In this document: positions 47,274 to 58,205 of the stretch, piece after piece | How positions within the stretch are numbered: position 1 is the first letter of the stretch | Layout: each line of letters begins with the position of its first letter | Source: Pelodera strongyloides | Lineage: Eukaryota; Nematoda; Chromadorea; Rhabditida; Rhabditidae | Reading direction: 5' to 3' | NCBI GenBank assembly: GCA_036852015.1 | Contig: JAANDG010000487.1 | Span: 49,449 to 113,448, forward strand | DNA length: 64,000 nt | Made by a program: the position numbers and the translations under genes | Notes under the pieces: model-generated | Databases searched by the model: none | Told to the model about the DNA's origin: nothing | The model's input: the letters and a program-made list of their open reading frames with translations, nothing else

Positions 47274-49324
47274 ATGCAACTAATAACTCAAAATCTAACC
47301 TTTAGCATCTTTTCCACTTGTGTTACTTTCTCATCACCGTCCTCGATCACTATCCACAACAAGTTCGGCACGTGCATTAGAGTATTGGCTAATCTGAAGA
47401 ATGTACGAGCCATTCCCATTCGGTGACATTGAACCATTTTCTCAGAATTTTTCCGTCGTTATCTGGTCACACGTCACCAAACGGTCAGCTATCAATCAAC
47501 AATTGTTTTTCATTTCGGTAACTTTGTAATCCTTTATTAGATGAGCTGAACTGGCGAACAGACGTCGGCATATAACTAGAAGGAGCGTTACATCTAGGTA
47601 GGGGCATGGGTAAATTGAATAACGCTACGCCTACCAAACAAATGAGAGGGACCCTTTTGAAAAAGGGTGGCAATCTTCGACCTCGGAGGCAGCACAATAG
47701 AATCATATCCTATCGGCTATAAGACATCGTTCATGTAGGTCGAGGCGTTGAGGTAGTACATAGTTAAATCATGAAGCTGGTGGTAACAATTACCTAGTCA
47801 GATCACCAAAGCGCGCAGAATATTTACGCGTTGGCGTAATCACTATAATCCTCGTTGATGGATAATCGCGTTTTTTCTGTTTCATCGCCATGCACCGTTG
47901 TTTCCTTTTCTCCTCCACAGTAGCCAATATGGATGGCCATGGTTTTGGTGATCGACCTGTCTCATTTCTAAATAGATAATAGTTCAAGGAAAGTAGGAAA
48001 GTGCACTTCTAGGTAGAAAAACCCGAATTGCAAAAAATCAACGGGAACTCTCAGCTGGTGCTTCCGTCAGTTTCGTGATTAGAAATATAAGAAGCAGAAT
48101 TCGTAAAATACGCAGACCTTCAGATCGAGTTAAAATTTAACCAAGACTTCGATAATCGATGTTACCTAGAGCAAAAACCATAGAGCAAAAAACCTTAAAC
48201 ATACGCTTGCGCCGAGGAATTCTCGACATCCCTTTTGGAAAGCGAGGCGGGGTTTCTGTAATATAAATTATTTTTAATCACTGTCAAACCGGCCGGACTA
48301 GTGCAAGTTTTACGCTGCTTGCACGATTAGATTGAAAGTCACCTGCGATGTTCTTAAACGTGGGTGAATCAAGTAAATTCTAACACTTTTTTGAACATGG
48401 TGTCCAAAAGTGGATTTGGACGAGCGGGAATCCACGTCTTCGGGAACAAAATAAATTAGAATAAAAATCGAGCTAAATTCGAGTAAATTAGCATAAATAC
48501 GTGAAAACTTACAGTTTGGTATTACTTTCACCGCCTGGAACCCCAACAATTGTTACAAAAGATCCAAGTGAAACCAAGAGGAAGAGGCAAAATATGTGTC
48601 CATGTTTCTTCAGACCATCCTGTAAAAGTATGTACTTTTGCACCTATTTTTTATGTGCCTGCCAAAAAATTATTTATTAAAAAAGGGGGCATCAGGCAAT
48701 GCAACAAAATATTTGTAAAAAAGGATATGATTTCACGAGATGCGGTAATTAATCCCTGGATTATCCACAATAAAGTTATACACACATTAAAACGTACAAT
48801 GAATTGGGCGTTTGCCATGGTGAAAATGGTCACGAATTGCAAAAAAAATTTCTAGACCCGAAAGAAATTTGCATATTTGCCTAGTGAGATTATAATTATA
48901 ATTTTCTGTGCTGTTATTCCAATATCTTCTGAATATTAGGTATTCAAATTGATTTCGTAAATTAGGTAAAAAAAGACTGGGGATTCTGGGCGAAGGTGTT
49001 TAGCATGGTTTCGAAATGCGCAAGCGTGTTTTTCGCTCACGCTAGGAAAACTCAAAACTCAATAAGGGGTAAAGCTTCGGCGAAGAGTGAACATAACCTA
49101 ATAATTTCATTTTATGACTTAATAACACATCATCCTCGTCTTTTGCTATAGTACGGTAGTGCGTTTGACAAGCAGTGACTCAAACGCACTTCCGTTGTTT
49201 TGCAATTTGTTATCTCAAGGAGATATTTTGTTAAACGAAGATCGTTCGACCTTGTTGGGGTTTTTCGTATGATCGATTGATGGAAATATCCAAGTGATAT
49301 GAAGATGATATCATTTGAAAATAC

Positions 49325-49332
49325 TATAAATA
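49325..49332 (+). promoter_or_regulatory. TATA-like box of glycine-rich gene 1
   Basis: TATAAATA lies 64 bp before the ATG. Confidence 0.5.
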
Positions 49333-49388
49333 TGTTACGATCGAAAATAATATTGCAGTAGACTGTTTACGTTAGCGTCCATCACAAA

Positions 49389-50206
49389 ATGAAGTTACTA
49401 TTTACTCTATTAATTGCATGCTTGCTGGTGGCTACATTGTAAGTTTGTTCTTCTTGTCTTTTGTGTGTGATATTTATTATATTGCTACATAAGTCTCTGA
49501 ATATAAAATATCGATCCACCAATGTGGGATGCTTATGCTTATGGGTAAAAATAAATAAATCTTTTACGCTTCTATTCAAGGGTGGTTTAATACAGGTTTT
49601 TCAAAGCTTATGAATTTTTCCGCAGAGGTTCTGAGCATTAGGCGACGAGTTGCAGATTACAAGTTGCTCGACGTCTTCGGGCTAGGATTGGCATAGATAC
49701 AGATCTCACGTTTTTCCCGTTTGTATGTATCATAACAAAGCGCAAATGACCAAACATAGGTTATAAGTTATAAGCAGAAGCATAAACTTGCTTTATTGTT
49801 ATTTCTTCTCTTCAGTGCTGCTCCTCAATTCGGTCGTGGTGGTTTTGGTGGACCTCCTGGACGTGGTGGATCTAATTTCGGAGGCCAAGATTCCCGTGGA
49901 GGATTTGGAGGAGGTCGCGGCGACAACAATGGTCGCGGCGGGAATAACGGTCGCGGCGGGAATAACGGTCGCGGCGACAACAATGGTCGCGGCGGCAACA
50001 ATGGTCGCGGCGGATTCGGCGGACGCGACTCGCATTCTCGTGAGCGATTTGGTAACAGCGGACGCGGTGGTGGTCGCGGTGGAGGACGTGACTCGCATTC
50101 CAATGAACGCGGCGGTTTTGGTCGCAACGACGGAGGAAGGGGCGGATTCGGACGCGGCGGTTTTGGTCGCAACGACGGAGGAAGGGGCGGATTCGGACGC
50201 GGTTAA
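49389..50206 (+). CDS. Glycine-rich secreted peptide 1 (RGG/NNGRGG type)
   Basis: Exon 1 is 49389-49438 (50 nt) and encodes the signal peptide MKLLFTLLIACLLVAT; after a phase-2 intron, exon 2 is 49816-50206 (146 aa in total). The mature part begins AAPQFGRGGFGG. It consists of Gly, Arg and Asn repeats (NNGRGGNNGRGG), a GGRDSHSRERF segment and its near copy GGRDSHSNERG, then two copies of a 15-residue GGFGRNDGGRGGFGR unit. There is no cysteine in the mature region. The antisense and other-frame open readings across exon 2 are composition artefacts. This is the first of seven plus-strand genes of the same plan. A role as an antimicrobial, cuticle or matrix peptide is a guess from composition only. 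Confidence 0.85.
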
Positions 50207-50519
50207 TATATGACTCGCTTAAAATTTAATAAAATATTTATATTCGAAGTTGAACTAAATTAGACTCTTTCTAACAAGGTATTAGTTACCGTATTAAGAT
50301 ACACTTTGAAAACGCTACTTGTATAAAATTTATCACATAAATTCTAGGCGTGATACTGGCTGTTTTGTAGCTTGTAACAGTGAAATAGTTGTATCGTTTG
50401 TGTTGTATTTATGGTATATTAGGTTGATGACTGCTTTTTTATTGCTTAGTGTCTTGTAAACAAATAGTTATAAGTAACTCATAAAAATATCGCTATCAGC
50501 GAAAGTTCGCTATAAAATC

Positions 50520-50898
50520 TTAAAGGGACAGGCCCATCAAAGTAAGCATATACGATACATTCATAATGATTATAAAGCATTTTTATTACAATATATACAA
50601 ACGAAATTTCACCTTCGTTCACCCTGGGAAACTTTTTCCGATGCGCATATACCGTAAAACTGAAAATATCCAAGCTGCTTGTGCAAATTTATCGTAAAAT
50701 TAGACTGCGATCAAAATTTGGATATACAGCTTTGAAATCTGCAGCTTTATGGTATACATTTACGTCGAGCGCATCGGAAAAAGTTTCCCAGGGTGAATGA
50801 AGGTGAAATTTGGTTTGTATGTATTGTAATAAAAATGATTCGTAAACCGTATGGACATCTCGTAAACATAGGTTAAAGTTGATGGGCCTGTCCCTTAA
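50520..50898. mobile_element. TTAA MITE with AGGGACAGGCCCATCAA ends
   Basis: TTAA-AGGGACAGGCCCATC at the left and GATGGGCCTGTCCCT-TTAA at the right. The inner arms include 'ttcaccctgggaaactttttccgatgcgc' (read in two parts) and its complement. It shares its right TTAA with the next element. Confidence 0.85.
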
Positions 50899-51311
50899 AG
50901 GGTCAGGCCCATTTCAAATTACCCCTATTTTTGATGATTCCATCTGATTCGTCATGTCAAATATAGTAGGGTACGATATTTTTCTAATTTTCAAGCGCAA
51001 AATTCACGCAGTATTCGGCAATTTAAAATTGCCAGTCATACCCAACTATTTATCGTCGTTGTCACGCCCCTTCGTGCTAATTGGGCAATATGCTCTAGTG
51101 GGCGTGGCAATTGCGATATTGGCCAATCAGCGCGAAGGGGCGTGCAAACTGCGATAAATAGTTGGGTATGACTGCCCACGGAAAATTGCCGAATAGTGTG
51201 CGAATTTTGCGCTTGAAAATTAGAAAATATTGCATCCTACTATATTTGACATGGAGAACCAGATGGAATGATCAAAAATAGGGGTCATTTGAAATTGGCC
51301 TGACCCTTTAA
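50895..51311. mobile_element. TTAA-flanked palindromic MITE, copy 4
   Basis: Same family as 6560-6977 and most similar to the copy inside glycerol kinase. It abuts the element at 50520-50898, with one TTAA shared between them. Confidence 0.88.
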
Positions 51312-51444
51312 GGAAAAAAACAGGTTGCAGTTGTAACTTTCACTGTTTTGTATGGTTCTACGTAAGAATTATTTGTTTGAAAAAAAATAATACTTTTGTT
51401 TATCGACAAATTTCTACATAGTGCAAAGTTTATTGCGAAAATGT

Positions 51445-51452
51445 TATATAAG
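51445..51452 (+). promoter_or_regulatory. TATA-like box of glycine-rich gene 2
   Basis: TATATAAG lies 45 bp before the ATG. Confidence 0.5.
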
Positions 51453-51489
51453 GGTAGAATAGAAAGAAGGCGAACAAAACACAAAAAAT

Positions 51490-52371
51490 ATGTTGCTGCG
51501 TGCATTCCTCCTGATAACTTGCTTATTGGCTGCCATACTGTAAGTTGTACCTTTTCACTACTTTTTTTTTCGAATCATGAGAAATTGAATTCAAAATCGA
51601 AAGATGAACACATTGTTTTGGTTAGCTAACCTTCTAATTTCTGTGAGTTTACATTGAGTCACTCACATACGATCTCTTATGATCTGAGATACGCCATCTC
51701 GCACGACGCGTGGGTATCTTGAATTTACTAATGACTTGCTCACATAGAGATTGTGAACGATATAAAAAAGGGCATCGCCGTGACAGACCATCATATAGCG
51801 CAAATTTTTGAATTTGAGTCTTTTTATCTGTATTGTGCGTATCTTATATATATATACGCATTTTAGTGCCATCCCACAATGGGGCGGAAGTGGACAAAGT
51901 TTCTCCGGTGGCGGGCTCAATAGTGGACTTGGGCAGAGTTGGGGAGGGAATCAGGGAGGACAAGGTCAAGGAAGATGGGATGGGAATCGCGGCGGGCAAG
52001 GTCAAGGCAATCGAGGATGGGAAGGGAATGGCGGAGGCCTGAACAACTGGGATGGGAATCGCGGCGGACAAGGTCAAGGCAATCGAGGATGGGAAAGGAA
52101 TGGTGGAGGCATGAACAATTGGGATAGGAATCGCGGCGGGCAAGGTCAAGGTAACCGTGGCTGGGAAGGAAATCGAGGAGGCGGAAACAACTGGGAAGGG
52201 AATCGCGGCGGGCAAGGTCAAGGTAACCGTGGCTGGGAAGGAAATCGAGGAGGCGGAAACAACTGGGAAGGGAATCGCGGCGGACAAAGTCGAGAACATC
52301 AAGGGAGGGAAGGAAACCGTGAAGGTGGAAATAATCAAGGCTGGAATGGAAACCAGGGCTGGGGACGCTAA
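51490..52371 (+). CDS. Glycine-rich secreted peptide 2 (24-residue repeats)
   Basis: Exon 1 is 51490-51539 (50 nt, MLLRAFLLITCLLAAI) and exon 2 is 51867-52371, 184 aa in total. After AIPQWGGSG the protein carries five copies of a 24-residue (72-nt) unit of the form W(D/E)GNRGGQGQGNRGWEGN followed by (G/R)GG(L/M/G)NN. The last copy is degenerate, and the end is NGNQGWGR. It is rich in Gly, Gln, Asn, Arg and Trp and has no cysteine after the signal peptide. Regular Trp spacing with Gly/Gln/Asn filler suggests an extended, disordered or aggregating chain (inference). Confidence 0.85.
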
Positions 52372-52592
52372 GAGCTTTTAGTTTGCGTATTGAAAATGTC
52401 ATATTCGTATAAATTCGTATAAATAATTATTATTCGTATTTAGTGCATGAACAAATAAACGTTTGTAGAGAATTTTTTCTGAACTCAAATTGAACACTGT
52501 ATTTGCTTTTCGGACGGATTTCTTTCCACACACTGATGAATTACTACGAAAAACGGAGCATAAGTTCAGTTTATTATATAGTTAGGAGACCT

Positions 52593-52788
52593 TTTAAAGC
52601 GAAATACCTTCCGGTTTTTGAAGCACATCGAGTACACCAGCATTCGCATGCAGCTTATGCAAATCGCAAATGAACATAAATTAGAATAAAAAATCGAGTT
52701 AAACTCGAAAAAATCGAGTTAAACATACATACATAAGAATTCAGTAGTACACTATGCGTTTCAAAAACCGGCCAGTATTTCGCTTTAA
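52593..52788. mobile_element. TTTAAA palindromic MITE
   Basis: TTTAAAGCGAAATACCTTCCGG at the left, CCGGCCAGTATTTCGCTTTAA at the right, with an internal 'gttaaactcgaaaaaatcga' repeat. It lies between glycine-rich genes 2 and 3. Confidence 0.75.
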
Positions 52789-52964
52789 CGTACTCATTGT
52801 TGCAGTATTTCCTTCGTAATTGATCTCGTTTTTATATCTTATTACACCAAGAACTTGCAACTGCAGTAAAAAGGCGAGGCTGGTAAACTGTAAACATCAT
52901 ATTGCGCAGGTTTTTTCCAATTGATACAACAATAAATAAGAATACATTTACTATTTATTGTCTT

Positions 52965-52977
52965 TATATATAAAAGG
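52965..52977 (+). promoter_or_regulatory. TATA-like box of glycine-rich gene 3
   Basis: TATATATAAAAGG lies 72 bp before the ATG. Confidence 0.45.
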
Positions 52978-53036
52978 AGAGGAATGTTTAACAACAGACA
53001 GGCAATGCCAGTATAATCGTCGCGGGACCACATTCT

Positions 53037-53705
53037 ATGCACTGCAGAACGCTACTCATATGGACTTGCCTTATTATTGCATTGTTGTAAGTGATTTTCT
53101 AATATTTTTGAAGAATTTTTCCTATTTTTCTTTGTTTAAGCGAAATACTGGACGGATTTTGAAACGCATTGGACACCAGCATTCTTACGCAGCTTATGTA
53201 ATAAATGAACATAAATTATAATAAAAAATCGAGCAAAATTCGAGCAAATTATCGTAAGAATTCAGTTGTCCACGATGCGTTTGAAAAAAAAACCGCCTGT
53301 ATTTCGCTTTAATAGAATTGCAAGGCAATAATCTACCGGAAGCAGCCGGACGTGACGTGTTCTTGGCATCTTTGTTATTTTGTTATGCCAATATTTATAA
53401 ACCACGTTCAGTCAGAAGGTTAATAAATCAACATGTCCTACAAAAGGATGAATGAAATACAGTATTACCAAGTGGAATACTTGGTACTACATAATATACC
53501 TAATTGTAAGCATGTAGCAGGATTCGACTGACGGTGAGTAGCGTAACTTTGTGTATTTAGTACGCTACCTCTATATGGACGATCTGTCCATCGTCGAGCT
53601 AGTAGTGGTCGTCATAAAGGCATCGCAGGAGGACGGCATCGCGGCGGTGGTGGACGAGGCGCCGCACTTGGCCGTGTTTTGGAGAATGTATTTGGTGATG
53701 GGTAG
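53037..53705 (+). CDS. Short basic Gly/Arg/His secreted peptide 3
   Basis: Exon 1 is 53037-53086 (50 nt, MHCRTLLIWTCLIIAL) and exon 2 is 53561-53705, 64 aa in total. The mature part begins near TLPLYGRSVHRR and goes on with ASSGRHKGIAGGRHRGGGGR, ending LENVFGDG-stop. It is the shortest and most basic member. The exon 1 length, the phase-2 intron and the Leu-rich signal agree with its neighbours, which supports a real gene despite a lower Gly content. A TTTAAA MITE (53135-53312) fills much of the intron. Confidence 0.7.
53135..53312. mobile_element. TTTAAA palindromic MITE in glycine-rich gene 3 intron
   Basis: Left 'tttaagcgaaatactggacg', right 'cgcctgtatttcgctttaa', with shared inner 'attcgagcaaattatcgtaa'. 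Confidence 0.7.
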
Positions 53706-54407
53706 AGCCCGTAGAGCGCCACTTTGTATGCTGAAGTTAATTTCTAACAATTTATTGCGGCAGTATTCTTATTCTTTCTATTGTTTCTGAGACCGCATCC
53801 AGCAACCAAATCAATCAATAACTCTAGCAATTGGGTGAGAGTTACATTTAATTTTGTGTGTAGTCAACTTTTACTTCTGCCTTGACCTGGCTAAGGACTC
53901 CCGTACAAGAAAGTTTCTTTAATAAAATTGTTTTTTATTCAAGGTTTAGAGATTTTTCTTAAAGTAGTATTGTAACTACTTTGGGATTGCATATGATATG
54001 CATATCCTATCCTATGTATCTTGCGCAACTTTAATGCCGGAAGCTTCGGACGGGTACCAAAGAACCCGCAAAGAACTTCTCATCTCTTGTTGGTGGAATT
54101 CGTGGGTTGCTTCGCATAATTCACTTGTTGTAATTATTTTCTGTTACTGATCTCTATTTTTAATTGACTGTTACATGAAGAAATGTGTGCTAATAAGATA
54201 ACGTAATAAAAGACAAGTGCAGCAAAAAACGAGGATGGGTAAGGAGTAAACAACAGAGTGCACGGGTTTTTTTCACCAATCACATACAACAATAAGAATA
54301 AAACACAATTTGTAACAATAAGAATAAAACACAATTGTTGCACACAAAAAGGGAGGAATCTCCATCAACAATAAGGCAAGACTCATGTCGACATTGTAAC
54401 CCACTCG

Positions 54408-54980
54408 ATGAACTTCAGGACGCTACTCATATTAATTTGCCTTATTCTTGTAGTTTTGTAAGTTATTTATTTATATTGTATACACAATAAGTTAACTACT
54501 ACAACTTTTCACGTGAATATGAAGTTTTAACATCTGAAAGTGCAAAGTTAAACAACGTCGAAAAAACTTAAAAAAACCGAGCACATAGTGTGCACCGAAT
54601 AGAAAAGTTTGATGAAATTTGTGCTCCATAAATGAGAAAACAGTCATAAAAATAATCAGTACACATTTAGTACTGAACTTGCTTGGGGACAATGTTGGGG
54701 CAGAGGAGGTGGTGGACGAGGTGGTGGGCGTAGAGGAGGCGGCGGTGGAGGGGGCCGTCGCGGCGGAGGAGGTCGCGGTGGCGGAGGGCGCGGGGGATGG
54801 CGGCGCGGTGGCGGCGGCCGAGGAGGCGGAGGACGAGGTGGCGGAGGAGGATGGCGGCGAGGCGGCGGAGGCGGAGGATGCGGCGGAGGCGGCGGCGGCG
54901 GAGGAGGCTGGCCTCGCTTCGGAGGAGGGCTTGGCCGTGGATTTGGCGGTTTATTTGGTGGTGGCAATCCTTGTGGCTAA
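54408..54980 (+). CDS. Glycine-rich secreted peptide 4 (GGR/GGW type, Cys-containing)
   Basis: Exon 1 is 54408-54457 (50 nt, MNFRTLLILICLILVV) and exon 2 is 54671-54980, 119 aa in total. After TELAWGQCWGRGGGGRGG the protein is almost only Gly and Arg, with interspersed Trp (GGGWRRGG), a GGCGGG segment, and an end WPRFGGGLGRGFGGLF with NPCG-stop. Unlike its neighbours it keeps three cysteines in the mature part. GC content of exon 2 is far above its surroundings because of Gly/Arg codons. The alternative frames here (Ala/Glu and Pro/Arg) are artefacts. Confidence 0.82.
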
Positions 54981-55472
54981 TGTCGTCTTTTCCGCATTTT
55001 TGTTTACAATTTGAGTTCGTATTATCCAAAAATAAATCCATCGACCTTTCTTATTATAAGAAATTATTAAAATGTTCATCTACGTTACAGACGTTTCCTA
55101 GGTATAGAAAGAAGCCTCAGGCGGCGTAGCTTTCTGGTATTGAATAAAAAGTTTGTTTTTATGATACAGGATAGGGTCATTTTATGATTGTTATAGCCAG
55201 TCAAGTCAGCCTTTACCATTGAAAATTTAAACCCTTTTAGTAGGAGTTTTCTTCACTGGCACGTTATTTCTTTGATTATTAATAAAAATTTCTTATTCAA
55301 TGTTATTTATGTATTATTTCACTTCCTTGTTCAATTTGTCCTCATTAACTTTCGCTTTTCCGTGCGTTTGCTTGCGTTAGCTAATAAATCAAATACCTAA
55401 CCCACTTCGTCACTTGATTTCCAGTGAAAAACCATAAACAACTCAACATTTCATCTCTTTTTGGTACGGAAA

Positions 55473-55529
55473 AGATAAGATTTCATTGGGTGCGATACGA
55501 TGATGTGACTGGTAGAAAGGCTATTTAAG
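55473..55529 (+). promoter_or_regulatory. GATA site plus TATA-like box of glycine-rich gene 5
   Basis: AGATAAGA at 55473-55480 and TATTTAAG at 55522-55529, 49 bp apart; the ATG follows 49 bp after the second. The same pair at nearly the same spacing precedes gene 6. AGATAAGA fits GATA-factor binding; in C. elegans these factors drive many intestinal and epidermal secreted genes (established knowledge). Confidence 0.45.
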
Positions 55530-55570
55530 CATTGCAAAACGATCGCCTGTTTTATTTCCACAACACGAAA

Positions 55571-56259
55571 ATGATGCTGAGAATTGTTCTATTCATCGCC
55601 TGCATTCTTGTGGCCACATTGTAAGTCACTTTGATATTTTAAATTTAAATCCACTTATTATCATTAATTATATTAATATTTTAGTTTAATAAGGCACGAT
55701 CTTGATATATCGCTGATTTTTTCTTCAATGATACCAATCATAAATGAATGAAATCATACTCGAAGCGTGGTATCTTCGGCTTATCTTTTTTGAGAAGTGT
55801 TGGCATATCATCAATAAACTATTACTATAATGGGATTAAAAAATTCAACTTCGATGAGCATTCCCTCATGAAAAAAAATGAAAAATCACAAGGTTGAAAC
55901 TATGCCAACTTGAAGAACTATATGCCATATTCCAAAAGTACATATCATATGTTGTATCATTTCGCGCACGCCGCGCAGTCTTGGCGCCCGTTTAGGTCCG
56001 TTTAGGTCCAGCTGTCCGTAGGTCCGTTTAGGCCCGTTTAGGCACTACTTCTACTCTGTAAATTTACTTATCAAATAATTACAGAGCCGCTCCTCAATTC
56101 GGCCGTGGTGGCTTCGGAGGAGGTCCCGGCTTCGGTGGTCCTGGCTACGGTGGACGTGGAGGTTTCGGTGGCGGTCGGGGTGGATTTGACAGCGGAAGGG
56201 GCGGATTCGGACGCGGTGGGACCACGATTATCAAGAAGACCACCATCATTAGGGGATAA
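55571..56259 (+). CDS. Glycine-rich secreted peptide 5 with TTIIRG tail
   Basis: Exon 1 is 55571-55620 (50 nt, MMLRIVLFIACILVAT) and exon 2 is 56085-56259, 74 aa in total. The mature part is AAPQFGRGGFGGGPGFGG, then GYGGRGG and FDSGRGGFGRGG, with a distinct C-terminal tail TTIIKKTTIIRG-stop. The start of the mature part is identical to gene 1; the tail is shared with genes 6 and 7. The tail is beta-branched and basic, quite unlike the Gly body, so it may have a separate role such as anchoring or assembly (inference). Confidence 0.87.
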
Positions 56260-57596
56260 GTAAACATATACAATATTATGATTTTAGTATTGTAATAAAC
56301 TACTAAAAAATACATGTGTGTTTATGCCCAGAAATCAATTCTAACAGAACAGTTTACGAGAAGTGCACGCGTTTGGATTATGGAATTTTGAATATATTTA
56401 CAAGCACAACCTTTGACGTTTTTCTAATAAAGTAAGACATGTATAAATTCATTTGTACGTCACTCAAATCGTTTAGTGCAGATAAAGAGTTGAAGGACGG
56501 GCATGTCACACTGTTAGAACTAACATAATAAGATACGTGAAGGATAACCCCGCGAGTCTATGAAAACATGAGTGTCCATGATGTCCATGGGTGTCCAATT
56601 AGTGTCCACGGATCGGGTGTATAGCCCAGTGCCCATGAAAACAGTTTACAGAGAAATTGATCAGATTATGGATTTTATAAGGTGAGACACGACAGGGAAT
56701 TAACGGAAATTTTTTTGCCCTTTTTCTAGTAATGCAATAATTGTATGAAAAAGCGTTTTTTTCCCCAAATTCATTTAATCGATCATTTATCACACACAAA
56801 AAGTGCAAGAGGACCTAAGCCTAAATTTACCTTTTGTCCTAGAAAAACAGAAGTAAAGTGCAAGGCGCATTGTAATAATTTGCAAAACAAGGTAATCTTC
56901 GAATATACCATATACGGACGTTTTCTGACATGCAGTTTTTCATTGTGATGTTCGTTGAACTCAACTCCCCTAATATCACACAACTGTTTTACTTGCAAAT
57001 TGCAACTCAAAAAATAGCACACACTACAGACTGGTTCTATACGGGAGCTAGTTTAAATGTAAAAGAAAACACTATTTTCCATCCACAGCTGAAAACAGCT
57101 GTGGATGGAAAACATATTGGCACACATCAATGTTTCAACTTTCACATGGAAATGTGCATTTGCAATGTTTGTATCAACCTTCACGTGAGAAAACTCTGTT
57201 TTCCGCATTCGCGTCTAGTTTAGTCAACTTTCTGAATACCTGAAACATGGTGGTTCGCTGGGACGATCCGCACGCAAGAAATACTGAAACCAAATTTTTT
57301 CCATTCGCGAGCGATTTCTGCTTTTCCAAATTCCTCGCGTTTCTGCCCTGCGCGAAGCCGCAAAGATTAGCTGAAGAAGCGAAAACCAATGCAGGTCCAA
57401 AAAATGTGCGCAGTAGCTTCGCGTAAGAATTCAATAAAGTAAGTCATGGTGGGCAAGGCTGGGCGAGACTTATGCGCGTGAACAAAGTTTCACGTTGTGG
57501 GCCACCCGTGAACCACTCCGAACACGCACTCTAACCCGCTACTCCTTCGCGCAACACTTTTTCTCGTCGCCCACATTTGTTGTCCTTTTAATGAAA

Positions 57597-57648
57597 AGAT
57601 AAGAAGAGTTTATTGGGAGCGGCGCGGCACAACTGAAAAGATATAAAA
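57597..57648 (+). promoter_or_regulatory. GATA site plus TATA box of glycine-rich gene 6
   Basis: AGATAAGA at 57597-57604 and TATAAAA at 57642-57648, 45 bp apart; the ATG is 63 bp after the TATA box. Confidence 0.5.
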
Positions 57649-57704
57649 GGGGGAAAAGTATGGGAAAAGGTTAGTCGGGTATCCTCTGTCCACTCGGTTT
57701 GAAA

Positions 57705-58205
57705 ATGCTCTTCCGCGTTGCTATCTTCGTCGCCTGCCTTCTCGCCGCAGCATTGTAGGTTTTTTTGTTGCTCTTTGAAAATTATTACTGTAGTTAATTA
57801 TTACTCTAATTACTACTGTAAATTTCGTCGTATTCTGAGAAATTTACATCTTAGTGATCTTTAGTCTATGCGATCCATAACACAGACCCACAGTCATGAT
57901 TCGATAAATACATGAAATTGGTGCCAGAATATTTGAACATATAACATTGTTGACAATTGGTCATTGTTGACAATTAGTCGTAATTAGCAATTATCACACC
58001 GTAATTACCTCGTGCTAATTTCAGTGCTGCTCCCCAGTTCGGCGGCCGTGGTGGTTTCGGCGGAGGACCTCAGTTTGGTGCCGGAAGCCGTGGTGGCTTC
58101 GGTGGATCTTCTCGGGGTGGATTCGGTGGATCTTCTCGAGGTGGATTCGGAGGACCCAGTGGTGGAAAGACCGTCATCACAAAAACAACCATCATCCGCG
58201 GTTAA
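57705..58205 (+). CDS. Glycine-rich secreted peptide 6 with TTIIRG tail
   Basis: Exon 1 is 57705-57754 (50 nt, MLFRVAIFVACLLAAA) and exon 2 is 58025-58205, 76 aa in total. The mature region AAPQFGGRGGFGGGPQFG is followed by two or three copies of SSRGGFGG, then KTVITKTTIIRG-stop. It is very similar in plan to gene 5. It has the best promoter-like signals of the cluster (GATA plus TATA). The poly(A)-type AATAAA lies just after the stop. Confidence 0.88.

Larger units (their letters stand above)
45452..48619 (-). pseudogene. GLAT/GLCT-like glucuronosyltransferase, probably broken
   Basis: Family members are Golgi type II proteins that move glucuronate from UDP-GlcA onto galactose. Exons on the minus strand, all joining in phase: 48619-48532, 48255-48201, 47967-47794, 47393-47300, 47104-47038, 46579-46433 (approximate), 46037-45890, 45569-45452. 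Seen in order: a membrane anchor (HIFCLFLLVSLGSFVTIVGV), RIIVITPT, LTRLANTLMHVPNLLWIVIE with DGDEKV, an SGVISYN segment, WLQRDYALDY, VVYFADQRNSYDIRLF, VWHVG, and ANPESAFLTRMGFELDD. Defects: an in-frame TAA at 47060-47062 in the fifth exon, DQR in place of the family's DDD metal/UDP motif, and a C terminus lacking the usual WHTxT end. No exon with a start codon was found upstream of 48619. The exon with the stop is supported by phase on both sides and by family fit, but an alternative splice that skips the stop cannot be excluded. Confidence 0.72.

Noticed and set aside
49788..50213. Other-frame and antisense readings in glycine-rich gene 1
   Set aside because: The frame starting after TTCAG has a signal-peptide exon upstream in phase and homologous neighbours; the Val/Ala- and Pro/Arg-rich frames do not. 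The same reasoning removes the readings at 51844-52402 and 54619-55129.
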